A DNA stretch of 64,000 nucleotides from CAZJBS01 sp964544475. Lineage in GTDB: Bacteria; CLD3; SB21. Positions within the stretch are counted from its first letter, which is position 1. Each line of letters begins with the position of its first letter. The stretch spans positions 161,936-225,935 of the forward strand of contig CAZJBS010000004.1 in the NCBI GenBank assembly GCA_964544475.1, in the 5' to 3' direction. The translations under genes were made by a program, and so were the position numbers. This document shows, piece after piece, positions 1 to 8,975 of this stretch. The notes beneath the pieces were generated by a model. The model searched no databases and had not been told where the DNA came from. It worked only from the letters and a program-made list of their open reading frames with translations.

Positions 1-98
1 CCCTCTATTTTCTTAACAAATACGATGCGACATTCTTGCTCCGTGTAACCGAAGCCTTTGACTTGGAGTCGGCAGGCATGCAGGTCATCGAACCCTGA
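1..98 (+). CDS. C-terminal tail of an unidentified protein (cut by window edge)
   Basis: A reading frame is open from the window edge to a TGA at 96-98. It encodes about 31 residues ending FDLESAGMQVIEP. Codon use resembles the neighbouring genes. Only the tail is visible, so no family can be assigned. It is followed by a palindrome that could end its transcript, then by the acyl-CoA synthetase gene on the same strand. Confidence 0.45.
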   Translation, partial: LYFLNKYDATFLLRVTEAFDLESAGMQVIEP

Positions 99-117
99 CC
101 GATGGGCTGGCCCGCCG

Positions 118-135
118 GTTTTGGAGCTCCAAAAC
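118..135. terminator. Perfect 18-bp palindrome, possible terminator
   Basis: GTTTTGGAGCTCCAAAAC is its own reverse complement and lies 20 bp after the stop of the upstream gene. It is followed by a T-rich stretch (gcttttgttt). A GGGC/GCCC mini-hairpin precedes it at 104-113. It could be a terminator or a dimer-binding operator for the gene at 235. Confidence 0.35.
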
Positions 136-234
136 ACTTTGCTTTTGTTTACAGTTTTAGATAACTTTTTTCAGTCAATCTCAGCCGGTGTTCTTTAGTC
201 CCATCTCTTAACTCTCACAATCAGGGAGTACATT

Positions 235-2061
235 ATGGATCCTCTCGCGAATCCTAAGGTCAAGTCGTTGGGCGACATGTTTTTTGAAAGCGTGGGAAAA
301 TACGCTTCAAAGACCTTATACCAGAGTAAGAGGGATGGTCATTATCGCGGCCTGACTTACAGGGAAGTAGGCGACATGGTCAAAAACCTCGCCATGGGAC
401 TTGCCGCACTCGGCATCAAGCAGGGAGACAAAGTCGCCATCGTGTCGCCCTCGCAGGAGGAATGGGCGATGTCGGATTTCGCCATACTTTCCTTGGGAGC
501 CGCCACCGTCCCAATCTATCCAAACCTGCCGGCCAAACAAGTCGAATACATTCTTCAAAATTCCGATTCTAAAATCATCTTTGCCTCTGACAAAGACCAG
601 TTGGCAAAAGTCGCTTCCGTCAAATCCAATTGTCCTCAGCTCACGCATGCCGTTGTTTTTGCCGAACAATATGAAAAATCCGCCTGGACCATAGGATTCC
701 GCGAATTGCAGGACAAAGGAAAGAGTTTTGGCGCATCCAGCCCGTCGTTTGTGTCCGATGCCGTGAAACAGGTCAAGCTGGAAGACCTCGCGACGATCAT
801 TTATACATCCGGCACGACCGGCCTTCCCAAAGGCGTCATGTTGACACATGGAAATTTGATTTCCAACTGTGTGGCCGCCTCCAAGTCATTTCCCATCTTC
901 AGCACGGACATCCTTCTTTCATTCCTGCCTTTGTCGCACATCTTTGAGAGAAATCCCGGTCACTTTCTGCCGGTTTTCAACGGCAGTTCCATCGCTTATG
1001 CTGAAAGCATCGAAGCAGTCGGCCAAAACCTCGCGGAGGTTCATCCAACTCTGATGACGGCCGTTCCACGCCTGTTCGAAAAGCTGTACGGACGGATCCA
1101 GGATGGTCTGAGCGCCGCGCCTCCGCTACGCCGGAAGATTTTCGCATGGGCTTTGCAGGTCGGCCACAACGCCCGCTTGTCCGGCAAGAGGGGATTCAGC
1201 TACGCCGTGGCCAACAAGTTGGTCTACACCAAGCTTCGTGCCCGACTGGGTGGAAACATCAAGGCGATGCTCTCCGGCGGAGCGCCCCTGTCAAAGGAAA
1301 TCGGCGAGTTTTTTGCTAATCTTGGCATCACTATCCTCGAAGGATACGGCCTCACCGAAACATCGCCGGTCATTACCGTCAATCGGATGGATTTTTTCAA
1401 ATTCGGAACGGTGGGCTGCACCCTGGAGGGCGTCGAAGTCAAGATTGCTCCGGACGGCGAAATTCTGACTCGTGGCCCTCATGTCATGAAGGGCTATTAC
1501 AAAAATGAGGCGGCAACCAAGGAAGTGATGGATCCGGATGGCTGGTTTCATACCGGCGATATCGGTTTCCTTGACCAGGACCAATACCTCACGATCACCG
1601 ATCGAAAAAAGAATATCATTGTAACGTCGGGCGGTAAGAACGTGGCCCCTCAACCCATCGAAAATCTCCTGGTCACGATTCCATATGTCGAACAGGTCAT
1701 GGTAATCGGTGACAAACGAAACTTTATCAGCGCGTTGATTGTTCCGAATCTGGAAAAACTGCGAACGCTGGCCAAGGAGAACGCCATTGTTTATAACAGC
1801 GACGACGACCTGATCGTGAATAAGCAAATTTACGCTTTGCTGGACAAGCAAATCCAGGAGGTTCAGGAAAACAGCGGTTTGGCGCGCTATGAAAAAGTCA
1901 AGAAATTTGCCCTGCTTCCAAAGGCCTTTTCTATCGAAAGCGGCGAATTGACACCGACGCTCAAAATCAAGCGTAATGTTATTATCGAGAATTTCGTTCA
2001 AATCATCGAATCCCTGTATAACCGCGAGACGGAAACCACCAACGAAAGCGAACTCACCTAA
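235..2061 (+). CDS. Long-chain fatty acid-CoA ligase (AMP-forming)
   Basis: This enzyme activates free long-chain fatty acids with ATP and CoA to acyl-CoA, via an acyl-adenylate. The sequence shows the P-loop-like motif YTSGTTGLPKG at residues 190-200, GYGLTETSPV at 370-379, GWFHTGDIG near 436 and the hinge DRKKNIIVTSGGKN near 456. This order is typical of the ANL superfamily, FadD15 type. At 608 residues it has the usual length for that subgroup. No signal peptide is present, so it is cytoplasmic or peripheral on the membrane. ATG 235 follows a GGGAG at about 8 bp spacing. The next gene begins 17 bp downstream, so the two are probably co-transcribed. Chain-length preference cannot be read from sequence. 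Confidence 0.93.
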   Translation: MDPLANPKVKSLGDMFFESVGKYASKTLYQSKRDGHYRGLTYREVGDMVKNLAMGLAALGIKQGDKVAIVSPSQEEWAMSDFAILSLGAATVPIYPNLPAKQVEYILQNSDSKIIFASDKDQLAKVASVKSNCPQLTHAVVFAEQYEKSAWTIGFRELQDKGKSFGASSPSFVSDAVKQVKLEDLATIIYTSGTTGLPKGVMLTHGNLISNCVAASKSFPIFSTDILLSFLPLSHIFERNPGHFLPVFNGSSIAYAESIEAVGQNLAEVHPTLMTAVPRLFEKLYGRIQDGLSAAPPLRRKIFAWALQVGHNARLSGKRGFSYAVANKLVYTKLRARLGGNIKAMLSGGAPLSKEIGEFFANLGITILEGYGLTETSPVITVNRMDFFKFGTVGCTLEGVEVKIAPDGEILTRGPHVMKGYYKNEAATKEVMDPDGWFHTGDIGFLDQDQYLTITDRKKNIIVTSGGKNVAPQPIENLLVTIPYVEQVMVIGDKRNFISALIVPNLEKLRTLAKENAIVYNSDDDLIVNKQIYALLDKQIQEVQENSGLARYEKVKKFALLPKAFSIESGELTPTLKIKRNVIIENFVQIIESLYNRETETTNESELT

Positions 2062-2078
2062 ATCTTATTGCGCGCACC

Positions 2079-4844
2079 ATGATTGATATCAAACACGTCC
2101 TGACCGTCGGTGTCGATGACGCCACCAAAGAAATGTATGATCCATACATCGACGAAATAACTTCCCGTCTTCACCTGGATCCTTCCAGTGCCAAGGCGGC
2201 GCTCAAGGCTTTGATGAACATTCTCATCACCCTTGAAGAGAACAAGGATTTTGGAGGTGGCTACGATTCGCTGCCGTCATTCTTCATCACGCACCGCGTG
2301 ATGTATATGAAACTCTTCGATCACCTGGTCAAGCTCGGATTCACCGCCGAACAGGTCGACGGTTTCTTGTTCCAACGCCAATCCATCCCTGTCGATGGGC
2401 CTGCTTTTATTGAGATTTTTGGTAAAGAAATCAACGCCGTTTTCGGCACGTTTCAGCCGTACCTGGATGCCGATGACGACGTGGACCGATTTTCAAGAGT
2501 CATTGATCTGTACGTGAAGTTTCTCCAGTCGGTCAACGATCCGGCGGCGATGGTCAGGTTGATTCATCGGTTTTCAAGATTTTCTGACAGAATTTATCTT
2601 GCCGGTTATAAGAAGGCCCAGGACGGCTGGGGAGGCAAGCTGGATTTGGACGCCGATGTTTATCCGCTATTTTTCAAAGACATCCTGCGCGAAGAACTTC
2701 ACGAATACGACTACTCGGAATACGTTATCTCATTTTTGTATGATCGTCTGAAGGAAGTGGGAGATGCGGAAACGGCGTTGCCAGAATTATACGAATTCAT
2801 GCATGAACTTCGGACGAATCCGGGTTTCGTCAAAGCCATCAAATCAGGCGATCAAACGTTGGCGTCGGAAATAGCCAAGACCATTGACCTGATCGAGGAA
2901 CAGAAGGGCGAGGCGCTATCGAAATCCTCGCGCCATCGTGTCATTCGTGAATTGACGGCCTATGAAAACCTCGAAGGTGTCATCTATTATTATTTCGATG
3001 AACGTCGTTTTCGCAAAATTCTACATGACACGAAAAACGACGCCATGATGGAATTGGCGCTTCGCCTGATGAAAGATTATCCGCCCAAGACGAAGCATCT
3101 CGTCATGTATGCCTTGGGCAAGTTGTTGCTCGCCCCTGGTTCTCAAATCCGGCTGGACGAATCGACGCTTCAGATGATATGCAGCAATTTCAAAGCCGAT
3201 GTAGACGCCATTTACAGCGATGAGGTCATGAACAACCTGCCCGCGCAGTACCGCCAGAGGGTGCCTGACCTGGAAATTCGATTCTTTCTCAACCGTATGA
3301 TGACCAATACAACCACGCTGGACGGATTCGAAGAAGTTCAGAAGCGCTTTCGCCATTACCTCACGAAACAGGACGATTTCCCGCTCATTCATGAAATTTT
3401 CATCGAACGGGCGGCCGAAGACCGTCATGCCGCCGCGTTGATGTCGTTCTATATTGCCGCTCTTCTAATGAATGACCTGGGAGACGTCGTGTCGGATCAG
3501 TTGATCAAAGTGCTGGCCGGGCGCCTGGCTTTGACCTACAGTTTCACACGGCGAATCAACCTTTTCAAGGAGGTCAAGAAGTTGCGTTACGAGTTTGACG
3601 GTAACGCGGCCGGCAAGGAAACCTTATGGTACAATGGATTTGACCGCCAGCACCTGCCGGTTCCTGAAAATGAAAAAGGACGCCCTCTCAAAGACCGGCC
3701 TTTTGATGAGCAGTGGATAATTCTTTATCACTACATCAACAATCGTGAATTGATGTATGCCCTGCAAATGATCGATGAATCGGTGCTTTTCGAACACCTT
3801 CTAAACCGAACGCAGAACGATGAAGAAGTGAAGGCGGCGCGTGCCGATTTGAGGGAGAAAGTATACAAGATCATCGACGACAAATTCCTTGATATGTTGA
3901 CCAACGAGGATGAACAACAGAAACACCAGGCCGAAAACCAGGGTGTATTTCCTGTTGCGTATTACGGTAAGTACGAGAAAATCCGCAGCATTATTATTGC
4001 GCAATTCATGGCGTCAAGTTGGGACGTGGAAGTTCATGAGTTGCGCCGCAAAGGCAAACGACCCTATATCAAGATCAGTCAGACAGACCTTCTCCGGAGC
4101 ATCAAGAATATCGATGCCATGCGGATATTGGAACAATATGAATACAAGGAAGCCCGAGAAAACATAGACGTCAACACGTTGCGGAAACAGGCCGACCAGC
4201 GCGGTCAGTTGCTTGGATTTGTCAACCGGGTGCTGAGTGAGGAAGCGAAAGCCCTTCAAAAACTGAATGGTCTAACGGATGACGCCCTGGCCTTGCTCAG
4301 CTATGCGTCAACCAAACTGCGCAGTACAGAATTGCGTGTGGAGTTGGGTGTGCGCCAGCTTGTCGAACGTCTGAAGGCCGACCTCGGTCAACCCATTGCC
4401 GCCGAACCGCTGCGACTCGAAGAAATTCTCAAGGATTGCTTCGCCGGGAAGTACGGCAAAGTGGATGTCAAGGTTATTAAGAAGGACAAGACCGGAAAGA
4501 TCCTTATTGATCCCGAGACCGGCGAAGAAGCTGAAAAGACCTACACGATCACTCAGGACAAGTTCCCGGAGTACCTGGATTCACCGCGAAAAGAAATTTT
4601 TGGACTGGAAAAGAACTCGCTTTACCGGATATTCTACATGATCACGCTTCACAGTATTTTGGCGGAGACGGCGGGTTCCATGGCTTTCATCCAGGAGGCG
4701 CTTGCCACCAACAAGTACGTCGTGGCCGCGGACGGTTTGAAGCAGCAGGCGCTTGAGAACCACGAGGTGCTTGACTACGCCAGAATTAAGATGGATATGT
4801 TCAATCAGCTGTCACCATTCGAACTGCAATCGGCTTACGTGTGA
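2079..4844 (+). CDS. Large cytoplasmic protein of unknown function
   Basis: I do not recognise this 921-residue protein. It has no signal peptide, no membrane segment and no nucleotide-binding or catalytic motif that I can name. It is highly charged and looks almost wholly alpha-helical. There is one short, more beta-like insertion near residues 800-840 (KVDVKVIKKDKTGKILIDPE), possibly a small hairpin domain. The start follows the acyl-CoA synthetase stop by 17 bp and lacks an obvious Shine-Dalgarno, which suggests translational or transcriptional coupling to that gene. The peptide-binding lipoprotein follows closely. The frame is long, uninterrupted and of normal codon use, so the gene is real. 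A role linked to fatty-acid activation is only a guess from position. Confidence 0.85.
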   Translation: MIDIKHVLTVGVDDATKEMYDPYIDEITSRLHLDPSSAKAALKALMNILITLEENKDFGGGYDSLPSFFITHRVMYMKLFDHLVKLGFTAEQVDGFLFQRQSIPVDGPAFIEIFGKEINAVFGTFQPYLDADDDVDRFSRVIDLYVKFLQSVNDPAAMVRLIHRFSRFSDRIYLAGYKKAQDGWGGKLDLDADVYPLFFKDILREELHEYDYSEYVISFLYDRLKEVGDAETALPELYEFMHELRTNPGFVKAIKSGDQTLASEIAKTIDLIEEQKGEALSKSSRHRVIRELTAYENLEGVIYYYFDERRFRKILHDTKNDAMMELALRLMKDYPPKTKHLVMYALGKLLLAPGSQIRLDESTLQMICSNFKADVDAIYSDEVMNNLPAQYRQRVPDLEIRFFLNRMMTNTTTLDGFEEVQKRFRHYLTKQDDFPLIHEIFIERAAEDRHAAALMSFYIAALLMNDLGDVVSDQLIKVLAGRLALTYSFTRRINLFKEVKKLRYEFDGNAAGKETLWYNGFDRQHLPVPENEKGRPLKDRPFDEQWIILYHYINNRELMYALQMIDESVLFEHLLNRTQNDEEVKAARADLREKVYKIIDDKFLDMLTNEDEQQKHQAENQGVFPVAYYGKYEKIRSIIIAQFMASSWDVEVHELRRKGKRPYIKISQTDLLRSIKNIDAMRILEQYEYKEARENIDVNTLRKQADQRGQLLGFVNRVLSEEAKALQKLNGLTDDALALLSYASTKLRSTELRVELGVRQLVERLKADLGQPIAAEPLRLEEILKDCFAGKYGKVDVKVIKKDKTGKILIDPETGEEAEKTYTITQDKFPEYLDSPRKEIFGLEKNSLYRIFYMITLHSILAETAGSMAFIQEALATNKYVVAADGLKQQALENHEVLDYARIKMDMFNQLSPFELQSAYV

Positions 4845-4916
4845 TGGCTCTTACTGATTTGCTTGTCTCGTATGATTCGGATTTTGAAGCCCGCCAATTT
4901 GCCGAGGAGGCCAGTC

Positions 4917-6536
4917 ATGAAATCGCTTTGTTTCAGCCTGATCTTCGCCATGATGATCCTGTCGATCGGTTGTGGAAAGTCTGAGAAAAAAGAAGCGCCC
5001 ACCGTTGTCGATTCGGTGAAACCGAGGCGCGGGGGTACCCTCACATATGCCAAGAATGGCTCTCCTATTACGCTTGATCCGGCCTTGACGCAGGAAACCG
5101 AATCGTCGGTCATTGTTGTGAACCTGTTTGACTGCTTGGTCGAACAGAAGGCTGGGCGGGCGGCCTTGGATCCAGGGCTCGCCAGGTCATGGGACATTTC
5201 ACAAGACGGGTTGACATACACATTTCGATTGCGTCGTGGGGTCAGATTCCAGGATGGCACACCCTTCGACGCCCAGGCCGTGCTTTTTGCGATCAATCGC
5301 CAGCGCGACCCGAAACACCCCTACCATGGACGCGGCATCAACTATGAATTTTGGAGAAGTTTTGACGTCGATCATATCCTGAAAGATATCGAGGCGCCCA
5401 ATGATTCGACCGTTGTCATGACGCTGTTCAATCCCGACGCTACATTTCTGAATGTGCTTTCGTTGAATTTCATGGCCATCGTCAGCCCGACAGCGGTTGC
5501 CAAGTACGGCAAAGACTTCTACAAGAACCCCGTGGGATCCGGCGCATTTAAGTTTGTGAGCTGGACCTCCGATGGCACTGTGACAACCGTTGCCAATGAA
5601 GACTACTGGAACGGCCGCCCATATGTCGATACGTTGATTTTCAAACCCGTACCCGATGGCCGGCTGCGATGGCAAATGCTCAAATCAGGCGAAGTCGACA
5701 TGATGTCGACGCCCGATCAGGCTGACGCCATAGAGATTGAATCGACACCCCAGGTCAAATACTCGAAACAACCGGGAGTCACGGTTGCTTATCTTGGCAT
5801 GAACATGCTGAAAAAACCGTTCGACAATGTCAAGGTTCGCCAAGCCATCGTCTACGCCATCAATCGGGACACCCTGGTCCGTCGCGTTTTCGGCTCTTTG
5901 GGCAGACCGGCCAAGAATCCCATCCCGCCCAGCATTCTTGGATACAACGAAGAAATCCGGTTTACACCGTTTGATCCGGAAAAATCAAAACAGCTGTTGG
6001 CCGAAGCCGGTTTTCCGAAAGGTTTCAAATGCTCGCTTTGGACTCTTCCGATTGTGCGTGAATACATGCCAAATGGGCGGCTTGCCGCGGAGCTGATCCA
6101 AAAAGATCTTCGCGCCGTGGGTATTGAAACTCAGATTGTCGTGTATCCATGGGATGAGTTCCTCCGTCGCAGGGGACACGGCGAACATGAATTGACTGTA
6201 TCCGGTTGGACCGGTGATGCGCCGGATCCGCATTTCTTTTTCTATCCGTTGTTGGATCGCACCAGTGCCCTCAAGGAATCTTCAACAAATGCCGCGTTTT
6301 ATACGAGCGTGGCCATGCACGATCTGATCACCAAAGGAAAGACGGTCTCCGATCCCCTTGAGCGAAGCAAGACCTATAAAGAAGCCTGCATTCTGTTCAA
6401 TGAAGACCTCCCGTGGTTCACCATTGCCCATTCGGTAACTATGCTTCCCATGCGAGACTATGTCATGGATTTCCAGCTTCATTCGTCCGCGATACGAAAA
6501 TTCGAAAAGGTCTGGCTGAACAAGCAAGCCCCGTAA
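4917..6536 (+). CDS. ABC transporter substrate-binding lipoprotein, family 5 (peptide/nickel type)
   Basis: This is a 539-residue solute-binding protein of the DppA/OppA class (SBP family 5), which captures peptides or similar ligands for an ABC importer. ATG 4917 is chosen because GAGGAGG lies 6 bp upstream and it gives a lipoprotein signal, MKSLCFSLIFAMMILSIGCG, with the lipobox Cys at residue 19. Family signatures are GGTLTYAKNGSPITLDPAL after the signal, LARSWDISQDGLTYTFRLR near 100, and the VRQAIVYAINRD helix in the second half. No permease or ATPase gene is adjacent, so its transporter partners are elsewhere. The ligand cannot be predicted. Confidence 0.9.
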   Translation: MKSLCFSLIFAMMILSIGCGKSEKKEAPTVVDSVKPRRGGTLTYAKNGSPITLDPALTQETESSVIVVNLFDCLVEQKAGRAALDPGLARSWDISQDGLTYTFRLRRGVRFQDGTPFDAQAVLFAINRQRDPKHPYHGRGINYEFWRSFDVDHILKDIEAPNDSTVVMTLFNPDATFLNVLSLNFMAIVSPTAVAKYGKDFYKNPVGSGAFKFVSWTSDGTVTTVANEDYWNGRPYVDTLIFKPVPDGRLRWQMLKSGEVDMMSTPDQADAIEIESTPQVKYSKQPGVTVAYLGMNMLKKPFDNVKVRQAIVYAINRDTLVRRVFGSLGRPAKNPIPPSILGYNEEIRFTPFDPEKSKQLLAEAGFPKGFKCSLWTLPIVREYMPNGRLAAELIQKDLRAVGIETQIVVYPWDEFLRRRGHGEHELTVSGWTGDAPDPHFFFYPLLDRTSALKESSTNAAFYTSVAMHDLITKGKTVSDPLERSKTYKEACILFNEDLPWFTIAHSVTMLPMRDYVMDFQLHSSAIRKFEKVWLNKQAP

Positions 6537-6615
6537 GTCGGGCGATTTCTCAAATAGCATTTGATTCTGTGGGTCGAATAGGCTATTTTCCGCGTCCAGT
6601 ATTGAAAAAGGACGC

Positions 6616-7503
6616 ATGAAGAATAAAATAACCTGGTTCTTCCTCATCTTGTTGGGATTCTGTTTTGTTGGCATGGGGATTTTTCTGGTCTACACGTTTT
6701 TCAGGCCGGATGTGAGTATCGGCCGCCGAATCGCTTTGATAGAATTGGACGGGGAAATCGTTGACGCACGGGATGTGGTGCGCCAGTTCAAGAAGTACGG
6801 CGACGATGAATCCGTGGAGGCCATTGTTTTTCGAATCGAGAGCCCCGGAGGCGGTATCACGCCTTCTCAAGAAATATTCGATATGGTCCGCAAGATCCGG
6901 CTAAAAGGAAAACCGGTGATTGCTTCCATGGGCAGTGTGGCTGCTTCGGGCGGTTATTACGTCGCTTGTGCCGCCGATACCATCGTGGCCAACCCCGGAA
7001 CCATCACGGGCAGCATTGGCGTTATCATACAATATCCAAATATCGACGGTTTGCTGGACAAAATCGGTGTCCGGTTCACGACCATCAAGAGTGGCGAATT
7101 CAAGGATGCCTTTAGCCCATTCCGGGGAATGGCTCCGAATGAATCCGCGTATCTGCAGGATTTTGTCATGAATGCATATGGACAGTTTATTCGGGCTGTC
7201 GCCGAAGAAAGGGGATTGGACACCGCCTATGTCAAGCAACAGGCCGACGGACGTGTTTTCACCGGAGAGCAGGCTTTGGCGTTGAGGCTCGTTGATGTTC
7301 TGGGATCGTATGACGATGCCATCCTTCTGGCCGCCAAACGTGTCGGCATGGATGGTGACCCGCAAACCACAAAAGAACGCAAGCGGCGACCGTCGGTGTT
7401 CGAGTTGCTGTTCGAAGAAGACGCGGCGGCGAAGATCGAATCAGCCATGGCGCTTCCGGTATTCAAGAGTTATCCGGTCGTCAGTTACAAATACGGCTTC
7501 TGA
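6616..7503 (+). CDS. sppA: Signal peptide peptidase SppA, short single-domain form
   Basis: This is a membrane-anchored serine protease of family S49 that degrades cleaved signal peptides. One N-terminal transmembrane segment spans residues 5-28. The catalytic core follows, with SPGGG near 75 and the nucleophile Ser111 in SVAASGGYY. Lys163 in SGEFKDAFS is the likely general base, since the Ser-to-Lys spacing of 52 matches the Bacillus enzyme (inference). At 295 residues it is the half-size form that assembles as a homo-oligomer, not the 67-kDa E. coli type. The HU gene starts 1 bp after its stop, so the two are coupled. Confidence 0.92.
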   Translation: MKNKITWFFLILLGFCFVGMGIFLVYTFFRPDVSIGRRIALIELDGEIVDARDVVRQFKKYGDDESVEAIVFRIESPGGGITPSQEIFDMVRKIRLKGKPVIASMGSVAASGGYYVACAADTIVANPGTITGSIGVIIQYPNIDGLLDKIGVRFTTIKSGEFKDAFSPFRGMAPNESAYLQDFVMNAYGQFIRAVAEERGLDTAYVKQQADGRVFTGEQALALRLVDVLGSYDDAILLAAKRVGMDGDPQTTKERKRRPSVFELLFEEDAAAKIESAMALPVFKSYPVVSYKYGF

Positions 7504-7504
7504 C

Positions 7505-7789
7505 ATGAACTTCACAAAAGCAGATTTGATACAACAGATTTCCGATGCGGTCGGCCTCCAGCGGATCGAGACGGAAGCGGTGCTGAATGCGTTCATCTAC
7601 TTCATCAATGACGCTCTGAAAAAAGGCCATGAAGTCGAGATCAGGGGTTTGGGGAGCTTCCGGATTATCGAACGCGAACCACGCCTGGCCAGGAATCCAA
7701 AGACCGGCGAGAAGATCCAGTTGCCCAAACGAAGGTCTCCTCAGTTCAGGCCTTCCAAAGACTTGAAGAAATCAGTCAACTCACAATAA
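7505..7789 (+). CDS. HU/IHF-family DNA-binding protein
   Basis: This 94-residue histone-like protein bends and compacts DNA as a dimer. ATG 7505 is used; the frame is open further upstream inside sppA, but that extension has no homologous look. Residues 1-45 form the helical dimer body (MNFTKADLIQQISDAVGL). GLGSFRIIEREPRLARNPKTG is the DNA-binding arm signature, with the arm-tip ARNPKTG. A Lys-rich C-terminus completes the fold. It lies directly after sppA and before a very basic 31-residue peptide. HU and IHF cannot be separated from sequence alone here. Confidence 0.93.
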   Translation: MNFTKADLIQQISDAVGLQRIETEAVLNAFIYFINDALKKGHEVEIRGLGSFRIIEREPRLARNPKTGEKIQLPKRRSPQFRPSKDLKKSVNSQ

Positions 7790-7816
7790 ATCATGAATCC
7801 CTGAAAGGAGGTCGGC

Positions 7817-7912
7817 ATGCCTTGCGGTCGTAAGAGAAAAAGAAGAAAAATGGCCACTCACAAGCGGAAAAAACGACTGAGAAGAGATCGTCACAAGAAG
7901 AAACTTCGCTGA
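7817..7912 (+). CDS. 31-residue Arg/Lys-rich peptide, mS38/bS22-like (AURKAIP1/COX24 domain) ribosomal-type protein
   Basis: This very short gene has a perfect Shine-Dalgarno (AAAGGAGG, 7804-7811) 5 bp before ATG 7817. The product begins MPCGRKRKRRKMATHKRKK and ends RHKKKLR. The K(R)KMATHKRKKRLR pattern is the hallmark of the small AURKAIP1/COX24-domain proteins annotated in FCB bacteria. These are related to mitochondrial mS38 and mycobacterial bS22, basic tails that bind 16S rRNA. More than half of the residues are Lys or Arg. Assignment to the ribosome is inference from that family; the gene itself is well supported by its start signal and motif. Confidence 0.8.
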   Translation: MPCGRKRKRRKMATHKRKKRLRRDRHKKKLR

Positions 7913-8008
7913 TAGCGGATTCTTTCCCCACCAAGGGGCTGTTCCAGGTTCATTCGCCCCGGCGATGTGGTTTGGAATGGCCCTTTTCTTTTTGAGAAGG
8001 AGAACGGA

Positions 8009-8974
8009 ATGACCATGATGTGGTTTATTTGGCAGGTTTTCCTCGGACCGGGCATCGCGCAGGACAAGTTGGTTCACACGTATTCCATCGTCGCACGCGA
8101 TTCCGTGACGGGTGAGTTTGGTGTTGCCGTGCAGTCGCACTGGTTTTCCGTCGGCTCCGTTGTGTCCTGGGCTGAGGCCGGGATCGGAGCGATAGCCACG
8201 CAATCCCTCGTCAATGTTTCCTTTGGTCCCCGGGGACTTGAACTACTGAAATCCGGAAAATGCGCCCAGGACGTCGTGAACGAACTGCTGGAATCCGATG
8301 AAGGCAGGGAAGTTCGCCAACTGGCCGTGATCGACCGCCATGGACATGTGGCCACTCATACGGGTTCAATGTGCATCCCGGCGGCCGGCCATTACATTGG
8401 ACATGGTTATTCGGTACAAGCCAACCTGATGCTTAATGACAAAGTTTGGCCCGCGATGGCAAAGGCCTTCGAAACTGCCCGCGGCCCCCTCGCTGAGAGA
8501 ATGCTCGCCGCATTGGAAGCCGGAGAAAATGCCGGTGGTGACATTCGAGGAAGTCAGTCCGCCGCCATTCTGGTTGTCAAGCCTCAGTCAACAGGCAAAG
8601 TCTGGGAGGACCGTCTGATTGATCTTAGAGTGGAGGACCACGCAGACCCGATTGGTGAAATGAAACGTCTCCTCAGTATCCACCGCGCGTATGAGTTCAT
8701 GAACAACGGCGATCTGGCAATGGAAAAAAACGACGTCGAAGCCGCTCTGAAATACTATGCCTCAGCAGAGTCCCTTTTCCCTGGAAATCTGGAGATGCAG
8801 TATTGGCATGCCGTGTCGTTGGCCAATGCGGGTCTTGTTGACCGGGCCTTGCCGATATTCTCGACAGTTTTTTCAAAGGACGAAAACTGGCGTGTCCTTA
8901 CGAGGCGATTGCCGGCTGTCAAATTGTTGAATGTCAACGGAAACGATCTCGAGAGAATCCTGCAGGTCAAGTGA
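8009..8974 (+). CDS. DUF1028 protein (Ntn-hydrolase fold) with signal peptide and C-terminal TPR-like tail
   Basis: This is a 321-residue protein. ATG 8009 follows AGAAGGAG and yields a hydrophobic leader (MTMMWFIWQVFLGPGIAQ) ending at about residue 19. Next comes the DUF1028 core: HTYSIVARDSVTGEFGVAVQ, then GSVVSWAEAGIGAIATQS. DUF1028 proteins adopt an Ntn-hydrolase-like fold of uncertain activity. Residues 230-300 (YEFMNNGDLAMEKNDVEAAL and ASAESLFPGNLEMQYWHAV) look like two TPR helical pairs added after the enzyme core. truA begins 1 bp after the stop. It is probably periplasmic. The substrate is unknown. Confidence 0.85.
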   Translation: MTMMWFIWQVFLGPGIAQDKLVHTYSIVARDSVTGEFGVAVQSHWFSVGSVVSWAEAGIGAIATQSLVNVSFGPRGLELLKSGKCAQDVVNELLESDEGREVRQLAVIDRHGHVATHTGSMCIPAAGHYIGHGYSVQANLMLNDKVWPAMAKAFETARGPLAERMLAALEAGENAGGDIRGSQSAAILVVKPQSTGKVWEDRLIDLRVEDHADPIGEMKRLLSIHRAYEFMNNGDLAMEKNDVEAALKYYASAESLFPGNLEMQYWHAVSLANAGLVDRALPIFSTVFSKDENWRVLTRRLPAVKLLNVNGNDLERILQVK

Positions 8975-8975
8975 C

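Noticed and set aside
1291..2001. Long minus-strand frame inside the acyl-CoA synthetase gene
   Set aside because: It is a mirror frame produced by codon bias of the real gene and shows no protein family motif.
7292..7504. Upstream extension of the HU gene within sppA
   Set aside because: The extension is a shifted frame of sppA; HU proteins start at the Met encoded at 7505.
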